Source: Nocardioides dokdonensis FR1436 (GTDB lineage: Bacteria; Actinomycetota; Actinomycetes; Propionibacteriales; Nocardioidaceae). From it: a stretch of 64,000 bases of DNA. The stretch is from the NCBI RefSeq assembly GCF_001653335.1, contig NZ_CP015079.1, forward strand, positions 806,001 to 870,000. The letters are read 5' to 3'. Positions 1 through 8,608 of the stretch are shown here, one piece after another; the stretch's first letter is position 1; each line of letters opens with the position of its first letter. The position numbers were made by a program, and so were the translations under genes. The notes beneath the pieces were generated by a model. That model searched no databases. It saw only the letters and a list, made by a program, of their open reading frames with translations, and was not told the DNA's origin.

Positions 1-51
1 GAAGCCGGCGGCCAGTGCAGCCAGCACCAGCACCGGGGTGTAGAGCTCCAT
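1..51 (-). CDS. nuoA: NADH-quinone oxidoreductase subunit A (N-terminal fragment)
   Basis: Only the first 17 codons are present; the gene runs off the left edge. The ATG at 51 opens MELYTPVLVLAALAAGF, which matches the first transmembrane helix of actinobacterial NuoA, a small membrane-arm subunit of respiratory complex I. An AGGAGG ribosome site lies at 64-69, 12 nt upstream. Being first gene of a nuo operon next to menG fits, since menaquinone is the electron acceptor of complex I. The identity rests on 17 residues and context only. Confidence 0.7.
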   Translation of the reverse strand, partial: MELYTPVLVLAALAAGF

Positions 52-99
52 CGCGATCCCTTTCCTCCTGTGCCAGCCACTGCGGCCCGGGTTGTGACC

Positions 100-117
100 T
101 TGTGAAGCGAATCACTA
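100..117. promoter_or_regulatory. Candidate Rex operator upstream of nuoA
   Basis: TTGTGAAGCGAATCACTA contains GTGA-N6-TCAC, the spacing of the Streptomyces Rex operator TGTGAAC-NNN-TTCACA; 10 of the 13 specified positions match. It lies about 50 bp before the nuoA start, and Rex itself is encoded in this window. Rex control of nuo is described in Streptomyces. No convincing -35/-10 pair could be placed around it, so the exact promoter is unknown. The rest of 52-255 holds nothing else recognisable. Confidence 0.5.
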
Positions 118-255
118 GTGGCGCGGCGCACAGTCTGCCACTCCGTCCCGCGGGTGGCGAGCCGGGGGTGGGACCCGGTGCGACCGGCGGCCGCACCTCC
201 CTGACCTGGGCATTTAGGCAAGATCGGTGTGGCGTAATTCGCGTGGCGGGTCCCG

Positions 256-945
256 TCAGGCGGTGGCGCGGTGCAGGGCCACGATGCCGCCCGAGAGGTT
301 CTTCCACTCCACGTCGGCCCAGCCGGCGGCGGCGACCATGGCGGCCAGCCCGGCCTGGTCGGGCCAGGCGCGGATCGACTCGGCGAGGTAGACGTAGGCG
401 TCCGGGGACGAGGAGACCGCGCGGGCCACCGGCGGCAGCGCCTTCATCAGGTACTCGACGTACGCCGTGCGGAAGGGCGCCCAGGTCGGGTGGCTGAACT
501 CGCAGACGACCAGGCGGCCGCCGGGGCGGGTCACGCGACGCATCTCGGCCAGCCCGGCGGCGGGGTCCACGATGTTGCGCAGCCCGAAGGAGATCGTGAC
601 CGCGTCGAAGGTGTCGTCGGCGAACGGCAGCCGGGTGCCGTCACCGGCGGTGAAGGGCAGGTGCGGACGGGCCTTCTTGCCCACCCGCAGCATCCCCAGG
701 GAGAAGTCGCACGGCACCACGGTCGCGCCGCGGTCGTGGAAGGGCACGCTCGAGGTCCCGGTGCCGGCCGCCAGGTCGAGCACCCGCTCACCCGGGACGG
801 GTGCGACGGCGTCGAGCACCTCGGTGCGCCAGCGGCGGTCCTGGCCCAGGGAGAGCACGTCGTTGGTCACGTCATAGCGCTTCGCGACCGCGTCGAACAT
901 GCGTCGTACGTCGATCGGCTGCTTGTCCAGGTCTGCACGGGCCAC
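256..945 (-). CDS. menG: Demethylmenaquinone methyltransferase MenG/UbiE
   Basis: A SAM-dependent methyltransferase of 229 residues that performs the last step of menaquinone synthesis, C-methylation of demethylmenaquinone. The SAM-binding motif [10 protein letters not shown] is near residues 52-61, followed by [24 protein letters not shown] and GGRLVVCEF, all UbiE/MenG family signatures; the length is typical. GTG at 945 is chosen because the protein then begins at the usual position and TACGCT (952-957) lies 6 nt before it, which suggests a leaderless mRNA. An in-frame extension further upstream has no family resemblance. It is divergent from the L,D-transpeptidase gene. Confidence 0.93.
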   Translation of the reverse strand: MARADLDKQPIDVRRMFDAVAKRYDVTNDVLSLGQDRRWRTEVLDAVAPVPGERVLDLAAGTGTSSVPFHDRGATVVPCDFSLGMLRVGKKARPHLPFTAGDGTRLPFADDTFDAVTISFGLRNIVDPAAGLAEMRRVTRPGGRLVVCEFSHPTWAPFRTAYVEYLMKALPPVARAVSSSPDAYVYLAESIRAWPDQAGLAAMVAAAGWADVEWKNLSGGIVALHRATA

Positions 946-1072
946 AGCCGCAGCGTAGAGGCCCCTTCCAGGACCGGTGGACGCCGGGACGCAACCTTCC
1001 AGCCCGCTCGTGCGTCTCCCAGGTGACAACGCTGCACACCGCAGCACCCCAGCCCCACTCGGGAGATCCACC

Positions 1073-1978
1073 ATGACCACCCTGCGCCGCCTCCTGATCG
1101 TCGTCCTGTCCGCCCTGCTCCTGACCGCCTCCGCGTACGGCGCCGGGCTGGCCCAGGAGCACTGGTTCGGCTCCGACGGCTCCCGCGACGCGAGCGCGGG
1201 CCCCGTGGCCGCGGCCGACCCCGGCCCGCAGGCGACCCGCCCGGTCCGGACGGCGCAGGAGCCCCGCCGGAAGCCGGGGCGGCAGCCGGTGGTCGCGGCG
1301 CCGGCACCGCTCGAGCCCGCCCTGGTGCCCGGCCCCGCCCTGATGCGCACCGGTCGCGACGGCGAGGACGTGCGCGACCTGCAGGCACGGCTCGCCCAGA
1401 TCGGCTGGTTCGACGCCGGCGTGACCGGCTTCTACGGCGACGTGACCGCCGCCTCGGTGCGCGGGTTCCAGGCCAAGCGCGAGATCCCCGAGACCGGGGA
1501 GGTCGACCGCCGCACGATGGACCGGCTGCTCGCGATGACGACCGAGCCGACCACCGACGAGCTGCACCCCGAGCGGGTGGTCGCCGCCGCGGCTCCCTCG
1601 GCCGCGATCGACCCGCGCTGCACCACGGGGCGGGTGCTGTGCATCGACAAGACCACCTCCACGCTGAGCCTGGTCGTGGACGGCCAGGTCCGCAGCACGC
1701 TCGCCGCCCGCTTCGGGGCCGCGGCCACCCCGACCCGGGAGGGCGTCTTCTCGGTGCTGCGCAAGAACCGCGACCACGTCTCGAGCCTGTACGACTCCTC
1801 GATGCCCTTCGCGATGTTCTTCTCCGGGGGGCAGGCGGTGCACTACTCCTCCGACTTCGCGGCCGTCGGGTACGCCGGGGCCTCGCACGGCTGCGTGAAC
1901 ATCCGCGACTACGACGCGTTGGCCGCGATCTACGACCAGGTCGCCGTCGGTGACCGGGTCGTGGTGCACCGCAGCTGA
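1073..1978 (+). CDS. L,D-transpeptidase with peptidoglycan-binding domain
   Basis: A 301-residue exported cell-wall enzyme. An N-terminal hydrophobic anchor (residues about 4-24) is followed by a proline/alanine-rich linker, a PG_binding_1 domain (about 85-150, with [12 protein letters not shown] and [15 protein letters not shown]), and a YkuD catalytic domain (about 185-301) ending in the SHGCVNIRD motif that carries the catalytic cysteine. Such enzymes make 3-3 peptide cross-links or attach proteins to peptidoglycan. ATG at 1073 follows GGGAG at 1061-1065; an earlier in-frame ATG at 977 would add 32 non-signal residues and overlap the menG promoter. Transcribed alone. Confidence 0.88.
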   Translation: MTTLRRLLIVVLSALLLTASAYGAGLAQEHWFGSDGSRDASAGPVAAADPGPQATRPVRTAQEPRRKPGRQPVVAAPAPLEPALVPGPALMRTGRDGEDVRDLQARLAQIGWFDAGVTGFYGDVTAASVRGFQAKREIPETGEVDRRTMDRLLAMTTEPTTDELHPERVVAAAAPSAAIDPRCTTGRVLCIDKTTSTLSLVVDGQVRSTLAARFGAAATPTREGVFSVLRKNRDHVSSLYDSSMPFAMFFSGGQAVHYSSDFAAVGYAGASHGCVNIRDYDALAAIYDQVAVGDRVVVHRS

Positions 1979-2079
1979 GGCGGTGGCCACGGAGTGACCA
2001 GCACGTGCACGGGGCAGGCGGCCAGTGACCTCGCCCACGCTCGGTTCGGGCCACGGGCGGCGCTGCGTATCCTTCGACC

Positions 2080-3366
2080 GTGACATCGAGCGCGAGCCCC
2101 GGGGAGCAGTCCCTCGTCGACGCACCCCTGGTGGCGCGCACGGTGGCCGTCGACGTCGCCCGGTTGGACGCGCTCGGCTCGCTGCTCGACCTGCTGCCGG
2201 CCGAGCACCCGGTGAGCTGGCTGCGCCGCGGCGAGGGGCTCGTCGGCTGGGGCCGGGCCGCGTGGGTGCGCACCACGGGCACCACCCGCTTCAGCGACGC
2301 CACCAAGTGGTGGGACGAGACCACCGCCCGCGCCGTGGTGCGCGACGAGATCGAGGAGCCCGGCACCGGGCTCGTCTGCTTCGGCACCTTCGCCTTCGCC
2401 GACGAGCCCGGGGACTCGGTGCTGCAGGTGCCGTCGGTGGTCGTCGGGCGCCGCGGCGACCGTGCCTGGCTGACCGTCGTGGGCCGGGGCACCCTCGAGC
2501 CCCTCGGTGACCACCTCTCCCCCGCCGAGCCCCCCGCGGCGCCGGTCGACGTGACCTTCGCCGACGGCTCGCTGAACTCCGAGCAGTGGATGTCGGCCGT
2601 GGCCGACGCCGTGCGCCGCATCGGTGGCGGTGACCTGGAGAAGGTCGTGCTGGCCCGCGACCTGATCGCCAGCACCGTCGAGGACGTCGACGTCCGCTGG
2701 CCCCTGCAGCGTCTCGCGGCGGCGTACCCGATGTGCTGGACGTTCCACGTCGACGGCATGTTCGGCGCCACCCCCGAGATGCTGGTGCGGCGCGAGCGCG
2801 GCCTGGTCACCTCGCGGGTGCTGGCCGGCACCATCCGCCGCACCGGCGACGACGAGCGCGACCTGGCGCTGGCCGCCACCCTGGCCCGCTCCTCGAAGGA
2901 CCTCGAGGAGCACGAGTACGCCGTGCGCTCGGTGGCCGACGCGCTGGAGCCGCACTGCTCGTCGATGAACGTGCCCGAGACGCCCTTCGTGCTGCACCTG
3001 CCCAACGTGATGCACCTGGCCAGCGACGTCGCCGGGGTCGTCCACGACGCGCAGACCGTCTCCTCCCTCGACCTCGCCGAGTCGCTGCACCCCTCCGCCG
3101 CCGTCGGCGGCACCCCCGCCCACGAGGCCACCGCGCTGATCACCGAGATCGAGCGGATGGACCGCGGTCGCTACGCCGGCCCCGTGGGCTGGATGGACGC
3201 CAGCGGCGACGGCGAGTGGGGCATCGCCCTGCGCTCCGGGGCCGTCGAGGGCCGCACCGTGCGGCTCTTCGCCGGCTGCGGCATCGTCGCCGACTCCGAC
3301 CCCGAGGCCGAGCTCGCCGAGGCGCAGGCCAAGTTCGTGCCGGTCCGCGACTCGCTGTCGGACTGA
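2080..3366 (+). CDS. menF: Isochorismate synthase MenF
   Basis: A 428-residue chorismate-binding enzyme converting chorismate to isochorismate, the entry step to menaquinone. The C-terminal half carries family motifs: EKVVLARD, TFHVDGMFGATPEMLV, SRVLAGTIRRT, SSKDLEEHEYAV, VGGTPAHEA and GRYAGPVGWMDASGDGEWGIALRSG. Salicylate or siderophore isochorismate synthases are close relatives, but the men genes nearby favour MenF. GTG at 2080 lies 6 nt after TATCCT (2068-2073), the leaderless pattern, and no Shine-Dalgarno is visible. It converges on the metallo-hydrolase gene, whose stop is 10 bp away. Confidence 0.92.
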   Translation: MTSSASPGEQSLVDAPLVARTVAVDVARLDALGSLLDLLPAEHPVSWLRRGEGLVGWGRAAWVRTTGTTRFSDATKWWDETTARAVVRDEIEEPGTGLVCFGTFAFADEPGDSVLQVPSVVVGRRGDRAWLTVVGRGTLEPLGDHLSPAEPPAAPVDVTFADGSLNSEQWMSAVADAVRRIGGGDLEKVVLARDLIASTVEDVDVRWPLQRLAAAYPMCWTFHVDGMFGATPEMLVRRERGLVTSRVLAGTIRRTGDDERDLALAATLARSSKDLEEHEYAVRSVADALEPHCSSMNVPETPFVLHLPNVMHLASDVAGVVHDAQTVSSLDLAESLHPSAAVGGTPAHEATALITEIERMDRGRYAGPVGWMDASGDGEWGIALRSGAVEGRTVRLFAGCGIVADSDPEAELAEAQAKFVPVRDSLSD

Positions 3367-3376
3367 GGTCGGCGGC

Positions 3377-4021
3377 CTACAGGTCGGCGCCGTCGGCGCG
3401 GCGTACGAACTCGAGGCCGTCCTGACCCAGGAACCGGCCGAAGTGCTGGTCGACGATCCCCAGGGCCAGGTCGGAGTAGACCTTGTCGTGGATCGCCAGC
3501 ACCCGGGGGGCGCGGACCGAGCGGGCGAACTCGATGCCCTCCGCGATCGCCATCCACGGCGCGCAGACCGGGGCCAGGAGCACGTCGACGTCGACGCCGG
3601 GGCCGGTGAGCGCGTCGCCGGGGTGGTAGACGCGCTCGTCGCCGCAGGTCAGCACGTAGCCGGAGTTGTCGAAGTGCGGCAGCTCGGGGTGGATGACGGC
3701 GTGCTTCTCCCCCACCACCTGCACGGGGAGACCGGCCACCGCCAGCTGCTGGCCGGGCGTGACGACGGTGACCCGCTCGGCGAGGTCCGGCGCCTGCTCG
3801 CGGATGCGCTCGGCGACCGCGGCGATGGTCCAGATCGGGGCGTCGGCGGCGCGCAGCGCGTCGGGGGTCCAGTGGTCGGCGTGCTCGTGGGTGACCAGCA
3901 CCCCGGCCACCCCGTCGACGGCCGCTGCCGCATCGGGGGTGAACGCGCCGGGGTCCAGCACCAGCGCCGTGCCGTCGTGCTCCACCCGGACGCAGGCGTG
4001 GCCGAACTTGGTGATCCGCAT
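3377..4021 (-). CDS. MBL-fold metallo-hydrolase, UlaG-like
   Basis: A 214-residue metallo-beta-lactamase-fold protein. It opens MRITKFGHACVRVEHDG, followed by LVLDPGAF and the metal-binding THEHADHW (HxHxDH), with later metal ligands in VYHPGDAL and AIHDK. This pattern belongs to the UlaG/YtkL-type hydrolase branch, whose substrates vary; no specific substrate can be assigned. ATG at 4021 is 6 nt downstream of a -10 box TACGGT (minus strand, 4028-4033), suggesting leaderless transcription. It is divergent from the GNAT gene, 42 bp away. Confidence 0.88.
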   Translation of the reverse strand: MRITKFGHACVRVEHDGTALVLDPGAFTPDAAAAVDGVAGVLVTHEHADHWTPDALRAADAPIWTIAAVAERIREQAPDLAERVTVVTPGQQLAVAGLPVQVVGEKHAVIHPELPHFDNSGYVLTCGDERVYHPGDALTGPGVDVDVLLAPVCAPWMAIAEGIEFARSVRAPRVLAIHDKVYSDLALGIVDQHFGRFLGQDGLEFVRRADGADL

Positions 4022-4027
4022 GAGGCC

Positions 4028-4056
4028 ACCGTAGTCGGACCGCGCCTGGCTACCCT
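4028..4056. promoter_or_regulatory. Compact bidirectional leaderless promoter
   Basis: TACGGT on the minus strand (4028-4033) and TACCCT on the plus strand (4051-4056) face each other with exactly 17 bp between. Each lies 6-7 nt from the start codon of the gene it would drive (MBL at 4021, GNAT at 4064). Each -10 box therefore occupies the -35 slot of the other promoter, so simultaneous firing seems unlikely. Confidence 0.5.
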
Positions 4057-4063
4057 GCCTGGC

Positions 4064-4609
4064 GTGAGCACTCGTCCCGACGCCGGCCCGCCGCCCCGTC
4101 CACGGCCCGGTCCGCGCCTGCGCCCGGCCGTCCCCGGCGACGCCGAGGCGCTCGCGCACCTGCACCTCGACGTCTGGGAGGACGCCTACACGGGGCTGAT
4201 GCCCACCCACGTGCTGACGGAGCGGCGCCGCGCCGCCGACGCCCGGGTCGAGCAGTGGCGCCACATCCTGACCCAGCGCGCTGCGGCAGGGGTGGACCCC
4301 GACCCGGTCCTGCTCGCCGAGGACGCCAGCGGGCTGCTCGGCTTCGGCTCGGCCCTGCCTCGCCGCGACGCCGACGAGGACCTGCCACCGGTCGAGCTGA
4401 CTGCGCTCTACGTCCGGGCCCGCTGCTGGGGCACCGGGCTCGGCCACCGGCTGCTGGTCGCCGCCCTGGGTGACCGTGCGGCGTACCTGTGGGTGCTCGC
4501 CGGCAACGGGCGCGCGATCGGCTTCTACGGGCGACAGGGATTCGCCCTCGACGGTGCCGTGGACGACAGCGATCCGCACGGGCGGCACCTGCGTATGGTG
4601 CGCCGATGA
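4064..4609 (+). CDS. GNAT family N-acetyltransferase
   Basis: A 181-residue GCN5-related acetyltransferase. The core shows LRPAVPGDAEALAHLHLDVW (strand 1/helix 1), VELTALYVRARCWGTGLGHRLL (the acetyl-CoA pyrophosphate loop, R/Q-x-x-G-x-G/A variant) and GRAIGFYGRQGFALDG near the C-terminus. The substrate cannot be told. GTG at 4064 follows TACCCT by 7 nt, indicating a leaderless mRNA. Its stop overlaps the ATG of the P450 gene (ATGA), so the two are translationally coupled. Confidence 0.85.
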   Translation: MSTRPDAGPPPRPRPGPRLRPAVPGDAEALAHLHLDVWEDAYTGLMPTHVLTERRRAADARVEQWRHILTQRAAAGVDPDPVLLAEDASGLLGFGSALPRRDADEDLPPVELTALYVRARCWGTGLGHRLLVAALGDRAAYLWVLAGNGRAIGFYGRQGFALDGAVDDSDPHGRHLRMVRR

Positions 4610-5820
4610 GCTACGACGTGCCCCGGCTCGACCTGGCCGACCCCGCGTTCGACACCACCGGCCCCGACGTCCACTCCGCCCGCGAGCAGACGTGGTGGGC
4701 GCGCACGCCGTACGGGTTCGCGGTGCTGCGGCACGCCGAGTCCGCGGCGCTGCTGCGGGACCGGCGCTTCATCCAGGGCAACGCGCGCTGGCCCGAGCAG
4801 AACGGCATCCACTCGGGGCTCTTCCACGACTGGTGGGCCGAGACCCTGCTCAGCCTCGAGGGCGGCGACCACGACCGGGTGCGCCGGCTGCTGCTGCCGG
4901 CCTTCCGCAAGCGTTCCATCGAGGCGATGCGGCCCTCGTTCACCGCGCTGGCCGAGGAGCTCATCGACGGCTTCGCCGCCCGGGGACAGGTCGAGCTGGT
5001 CGCGGAGTTCGCCGAGCCCTACGCCGCCCGCATCATCTGCCGTCTCCTCGGGCTCGACGAGGAGCACTGGCCGCAGGTGGCGCACTGGGCCGACGACCTC
5101 GGTGCCTCCTTCTCCATCGACGTCGGCGCCCAGGTGCCCCGGATCGAGGCGGCGCTCGACGGGCTGAGCGGCTACCTCGCCGACGTCGTCGCCGAGCGCC
5201 GGGCCCACCCGCGCGAGGACTTCGTGACCACGCTCGTCCAGGCCGCGGACGACCCGCCCGCGGGCACGGCCGGGCTCACCGACCACGAGCTGTCGGTCGC
5301 CCTGGTCTTCCTCGTCTTCGCCGGCATGGAGACCACCCGCAACCAGATCGGCCTGGCCGTGCAGACGCTGCTGGGCCACCCCGACCAGTGGCGCCTGCTC
5401 GCCTCCCGGCCGGACCTGGGTCCGGCGTGCGTGGAGGAGGTGATGCGGGTCAACCCGACCGTCACCTGGGTGACCCGCGAGGCGGTCGAGGACGTCGACC
5501 TCGGCGACGGGCTGGTGGTGCCCGCGGGCGGGGTCGTGCAGGTCCTCTCCCACGCCGCCGGCACCGACCCGACCGCGATGGCCGACCCGGGCTTCGACCT
5601 CGAGGCGGCCGAGCGCGGCGAGCACCCGCCGCACACCGGGTTCGGCGCCGGCATCCACCACTGCTTGGGGCACATGGTCGCCCGGGTGGACATGGCGGCG
5701 GCGCTCCCGCTGCTGGCGCGCCGGATGCCCGACGCCCGCGCCGACGGGCCCGGTGAGTGGATGCCCGTCTCCGGCAACACCGGCGCCCTGCGGTTCCCGC
5801 TGCGCTTCACCCCCTCCTGA
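4606..5820 (+). CDS. Cytochrome P450
   Basis: A 404-residue soluble bacterial class I P450 monooxygenase. Visible signatures are the I-helix oxygen-activation motif FAGMETT (about 238-244), the ExxR of helix K in EEVMR (about 276-280), and the haem-binding loop GFGAGIHHCLG (about 345-355) with the proximal cysteine. The substrate is unknown and no ferredoxin or ferredoxin reductase gene is adjacent, so electrons must come from partners encoded elsewhere. The ATG overlaps the preceding GNAT stop, and the NmrA-like gene follows 22 bp later, giving a likely three-gene unit. Confidence 0.92.
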   Translation: MSYDVPRLDLADPAFDTTGPDVHSAREQTWWARTPYGFAVLRHAESAALLRDRRFIQGNARWPEQNGIHSGLFHDWWAETLLSLEGGDHDRVRRLLLPAFRKRSIEAMRPSFTALAEELIDGFAARGQVELVAEFAEPYAARIICRLLGLDEEHWPQVAHWADDLGASFSIDVGAQVPRIEAALDGLSGYLADVVAERRAHPREDFVTTLVQAADDPPAGTAGLTDHELSVALVFLVFAGMETTRNQIGLAVQTLLGHPDQWRLLASRPDLGPACVEEVMRVNPTVTWVTREAVEDVDLGDGLVVPAGGVVQVLSHAAGTDPTAMADPGFDLEAAERGEHPPHTGFGAGIHHCLGHMVARVDMAAALPLLARRMPDARADGPGEWMPVSGNTGALRFPLRFTPS

Positions 5821-5842
5821 CACCCGACCCCGAGGAGCCCGC

Positions 5843-6706
5843 ATGACCACGATCGGCATCACCGGCGCCACCGGCACCCTGGGCGGGCGCGTCACCTCGC
5901 TGCTCGCCGGCGCCGACATGCGCCTCGACCTGCGGCTGCTGGTGCGCGACGCCGCGCGCGCCCCCGACGTCGACACCGACGTGCGCGAGTGCACCTACGC
6001 CGACCGCGACGCCGTGCTGGCGGCGCTGCGCGGTGTGGAGACCCTGTTCATGGTCTCCACCCACGAGGGCCCGCAGCGCCGCGACGAGCACCGCACGTTC
6101 GTCGCGGCCGCCGCCGAGGCCGGGGTGCGCCACGTCGTCTACACCTCGTTCGTCGGGGCCGCCCCCGACACCACGTTCACCCTGGGCCACGACCACCACT
6201 TCACCGAGCAGGCCATCCGCGACAGCGGCATGTCGTACACGTTCCTGCGCGACAACTTCTACCTCGACGTGCTGCCGCTCTTCGCCGACGACCACGGCGT
6301 GCTCCGCGGCCCGGGCGGCCGGGGCCGGCTGGCCGCCGTGGCCCGCGCCGACGTCGCCGACGCGGCCGCGGTGGTGCTGCGCGACCCGGCCGACCACGCG
6401 GGGGCGGCGTACGACATGACGGGGCCGGAGGCGCTGCGCCTCGACGAGGTGGCCGCGCGGGCCGGGGCGGTGCTGGGGCGCGAGATGAGCTACGTCGAGG
6501 AGGGCGTCGACGAGGCCTACGCCTCGCGGCGCGCCGGGTGGCCGGACGCCCGGCAGTGGCAGCTCGACGCCTGGGTCAGCACCTACACCGCGATCGCCGA
6601 CGGCTCGCTGGCCCGGGTCAGCCCCGACGTCGAGCGGCTGCTCGGGCGTCCGGCACGCACGCTCGAGCAGGCCCTCGAGCAGCGGCCTCGCGGCACCGGC
6701 GCCTGA
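5843..6706 (+). CDS. NmrA/YtfG-like NAD(P)-binding oxidoreductase
   Basis: A 287-residue atypical short-chain dehydrogenase with a Rossmann fold: MTTIGITGATGTLGG gives the GxxGxxG dinucleotide motif at the N-terminus, followed by LFMVSTHEG, VVYTSFVGAAPDTTFTLGHDHHFTE and TFLRDNFYLDVLP, as in the quinone oxidoreductase 2 / azoreductase-like group. It may reduce a quinone or related compound, but this is inference. ATG at 5843 is preceded by GAGGA at 5832-5836. It probably lies in an operon with the GNAT and P450 genes and ends 3 bp from the convergent antiporter gene. Confidence 0.85.
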   Translation: MTTIGITGATGTLGGRVTSLLAGADMRLDLRLLVRDAARAPDVDTDVRECTYADRDAVLAALRGVETLFMVSTHEGPQRRDEHRTFVAAAAEAGVRHVVYTSFVGAAPDTTFTLGHDHHFTEQAIRDSGMSYTFLRDNFYLDVLPLFADDHGVLRGPGGRGRLAAVARADVADAAAVVLRDPADHAGAAYDMTGPEALRLDEVAARAGAVLGREMSYVEEGVDEAYASRRAGWPDARQWQLDAWVSTYTAIADGSLARVSPDVERLLGRPARTLEQALEQRPRGTGA

Positions 6707-6709
6707 GGA

Positions 6710-8569
6710 TCAGCTGGTCAGGTGGTGCACGAAGCACCACCGCCAGTGCTCGCCCGGCTCGGCGGACTGCATGACCGGGTGGGCGGTGTCGTGGAAGTGC
6801 GCCGTGGCGTGCTGGGCCGGTGAGGAGTCGCAGCAGGCCAGGTGGCCGCACGCGAGGCACTCACGCAGCGCCACCCACGTCGTGCCGACCTCGAGGCAGT
6901 CGACGCACACGCCGGCGTCGCTGGTGCGCACCGCCGTGGTCGCGGCCAGGTGGGCGCACTCCTCCCGGGTCGCGGGGCGCAGCCCGACCGGCTCGTCCTG
7001 CTCGTGCTGGGGCATCGCCCGGTCGATGAGCGACTCCTCCACGTCGAGCATCGCCAGGACCTCGGCGACCACCACGGAGTCGACCCGGCCCGAGCTGCGG
7101 ATCTCCAGGACCCGCTCCCGCTCGGCGCCGATCATCGCCAGGCGCACCCGTGCGTAGAGCTCGCTGGGCGTCTCCTGGCCCGGCGTGGTGCCGAGGCGCT
7201 CCCAGGCGGCGAAGTTGCGCTGGTCGATGCGCTGGCGGATGCGGTCGATGACGCCGTGCGCGTCGTCGTAGTCCATCTCCTCCAGCGCCGCGTAGCCGGC
7301 CTTGGACGCCTGCTGCAGCAGGGTCGCGCGGGCCAGGGCGTCGTCCATCGGGTCGGGCGAGGCCACCCGCAGCCGACGCGCCAACCACGGCAGGGTGAGC
7401 CCCTGCAGCAGCAGGGTGCCGGCCACGACGGTGAACGCCACCATCAGCAGCACCTCGCGGTGCTCGAAGTCGGCGGGGATCACGAACGCCGCGGCCAGGG
7501 TGACCACGCCGCGCATCCCGGCCCACCCGACGAGCAGGGTGTTCTGCCACGACGGCTTGACCCGGACCCCGTCGGGGCCCGGCTGCACCAGCACGTAGCG
7601 GGCCCCGAAGACCCACACCACCCGCAGCAGCACCACCGCGACCAGCGTCGTGCCGCAGACCAGCACCACCCGGCCCAGGCCGACCTCGCTGCCCCCGACG
7701 TCGGCGACCAGGCGGGCGGCCTGCAGCCCGATCAGCAGGAACACCACGTTCTCGAGGACGAACGCGATGGTGCGCCAGTTCATCCGCTCCGCGATCCGCG
7801 ACGACGCGGTCTGCAGCACCGGCGAGCGGTGGCCCAGCAGCAGCCCCGCGACGACCACGGCGAGGACGCCGGAGGCGTGGATCTCCTCGGCGAGCACGTA
7901 GGCCGCGAACGGGGTGACCAACGAGATCGCGGTGTCGGTGAGCGGGTCCTCCACCCGTCGGCGCACCCAGCCGATGACGAGGTAGAGCACCACCCCGACC
8001 GCCACCCCGCCGCCGGCGGCCAGCGCGAAGTCGAGACCGACACCGACGGCGGTGATCCCGGCCCCGCCGGCGGCGACGGCGGTGCGCAGCGACACCAGGG
8101 CGGTCGCGTCGTTGAGCAGCGACTCGCCCTCGAGGATCGTCACGATGCGCCGCGGCAGCCCGATGCGCCGACCGATGGCGGTGGCCGCGACCGCGTCGGG
8201 CGGCGCGACGACCGCACCGATCGCCAGCGCGCCCGGCCAGCCCACGCCCGGCAGCAGGGAGTGCACCAGGACCCCCACACCGACGGTCGTGAAGACGATC
8301 AGGCCCACCGACAGCAGCAGGATGGAGCGGCGGTTCGCGTTGAAGTCGACCAGCGAGGTCTGGATCGCCGCCGCGTAGAGCAGCGGCGGCAGCAGCCCGA
8401 GCAGCACCACCTCGGGCGACAGCGTGATCTCGGGGACGCCGGGCACGTAGGAGCCGCCGACTCCCACGACGATGAGCACCAGCGGGGCCGGCACGTCGAT
8501 CCGGTCGGCCAGCGCGGTGACCACCAGGACGGTGAGCGCCAGGGCGATGAGCAGCAGGGCGATCTCCAC
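6710..8569 (-). CDS. Na+/H+ antiporter (CPA1) with C-terminal UBP-type zinc finger
   Basis: A 619-residue fusion. Residues 1-400 form about 12 membrane helices of a CPA1 Na+/H+ antiporter, including LEGESLLNDATALV, where the paired acidic residues take part in ion exchange, and AVVAPPDAVAAT. A hydrophilic helical region of about 130 residues follows. The last 85 residues are a zf-UBP domain: CAHLAATT, CVDC, RECLACGHLACCDSS and conserved histidines in HATAHFHDTAHPV. In eukaryotes this finger binds the ubiquitin C-terminus; its bacterial ligand is unknown. GTG at 8569 has a GGGAGG site at 8578-8583. It lies 39 bp behind menD on the same strand and may be the last gene of the men unit. Confidence 0.9.
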   Translation of the reverse strand: MEIALLLIALALTVLVVTALADRIDVPAPLVLIVVGVGGSYVPGVPEITLSPEVVLLGLLPPLLYAAAIQTSLVDFNANRRSILLLSVGLIVFTTVGVGVLVHSLLPGVGWPGALAIGAVVAPPDAVAATAIGRRIGLPRRIVTILEGESLLNDATALVSLRTAVAAGGAGITAVGVGLDFALAAGGGVAVGVVLYLVIGWVRRRVEDPLTDTAISLVTPFAAYVLAEEIHASGVLAVVVAGLLLGHRSPVLQTASSRIAERMNWRTIAFVLENVVFLLIGLQAARLVADVGGSEVGLGRVVLVCGTTLVAVVLLRVVWVFGARYVLVQPGPDGVRVKPSWQNTLLVGWAGMRGVVTLAAAFVIPADFEHREVLLMVAFTVVAGTLLLQGLTLPWLARRLRVASPDPMDDALARATLLQQASKAGYAALEEMDYDDAHGVIDRIRQRIDQRNFAAWERLGTTPGQETPSELYARVRLAMIGAERERVLEIRSSGRVDSVVVAEVLAMLDVEESLIDRAMPQHEQDEPVGLRPATREECAHLAATTAVRTSDAGVCVDCLEVGTTWVALRECLACGHLACCDSSPAQHATAHFHDTAHPVMQSAEPGEHWRWCFVHHLTS

Positions 8570-8608
8570 CCGGTGATCCTCCCAGGTCCGGGCGCCGGGA
8601 TCGACGGG

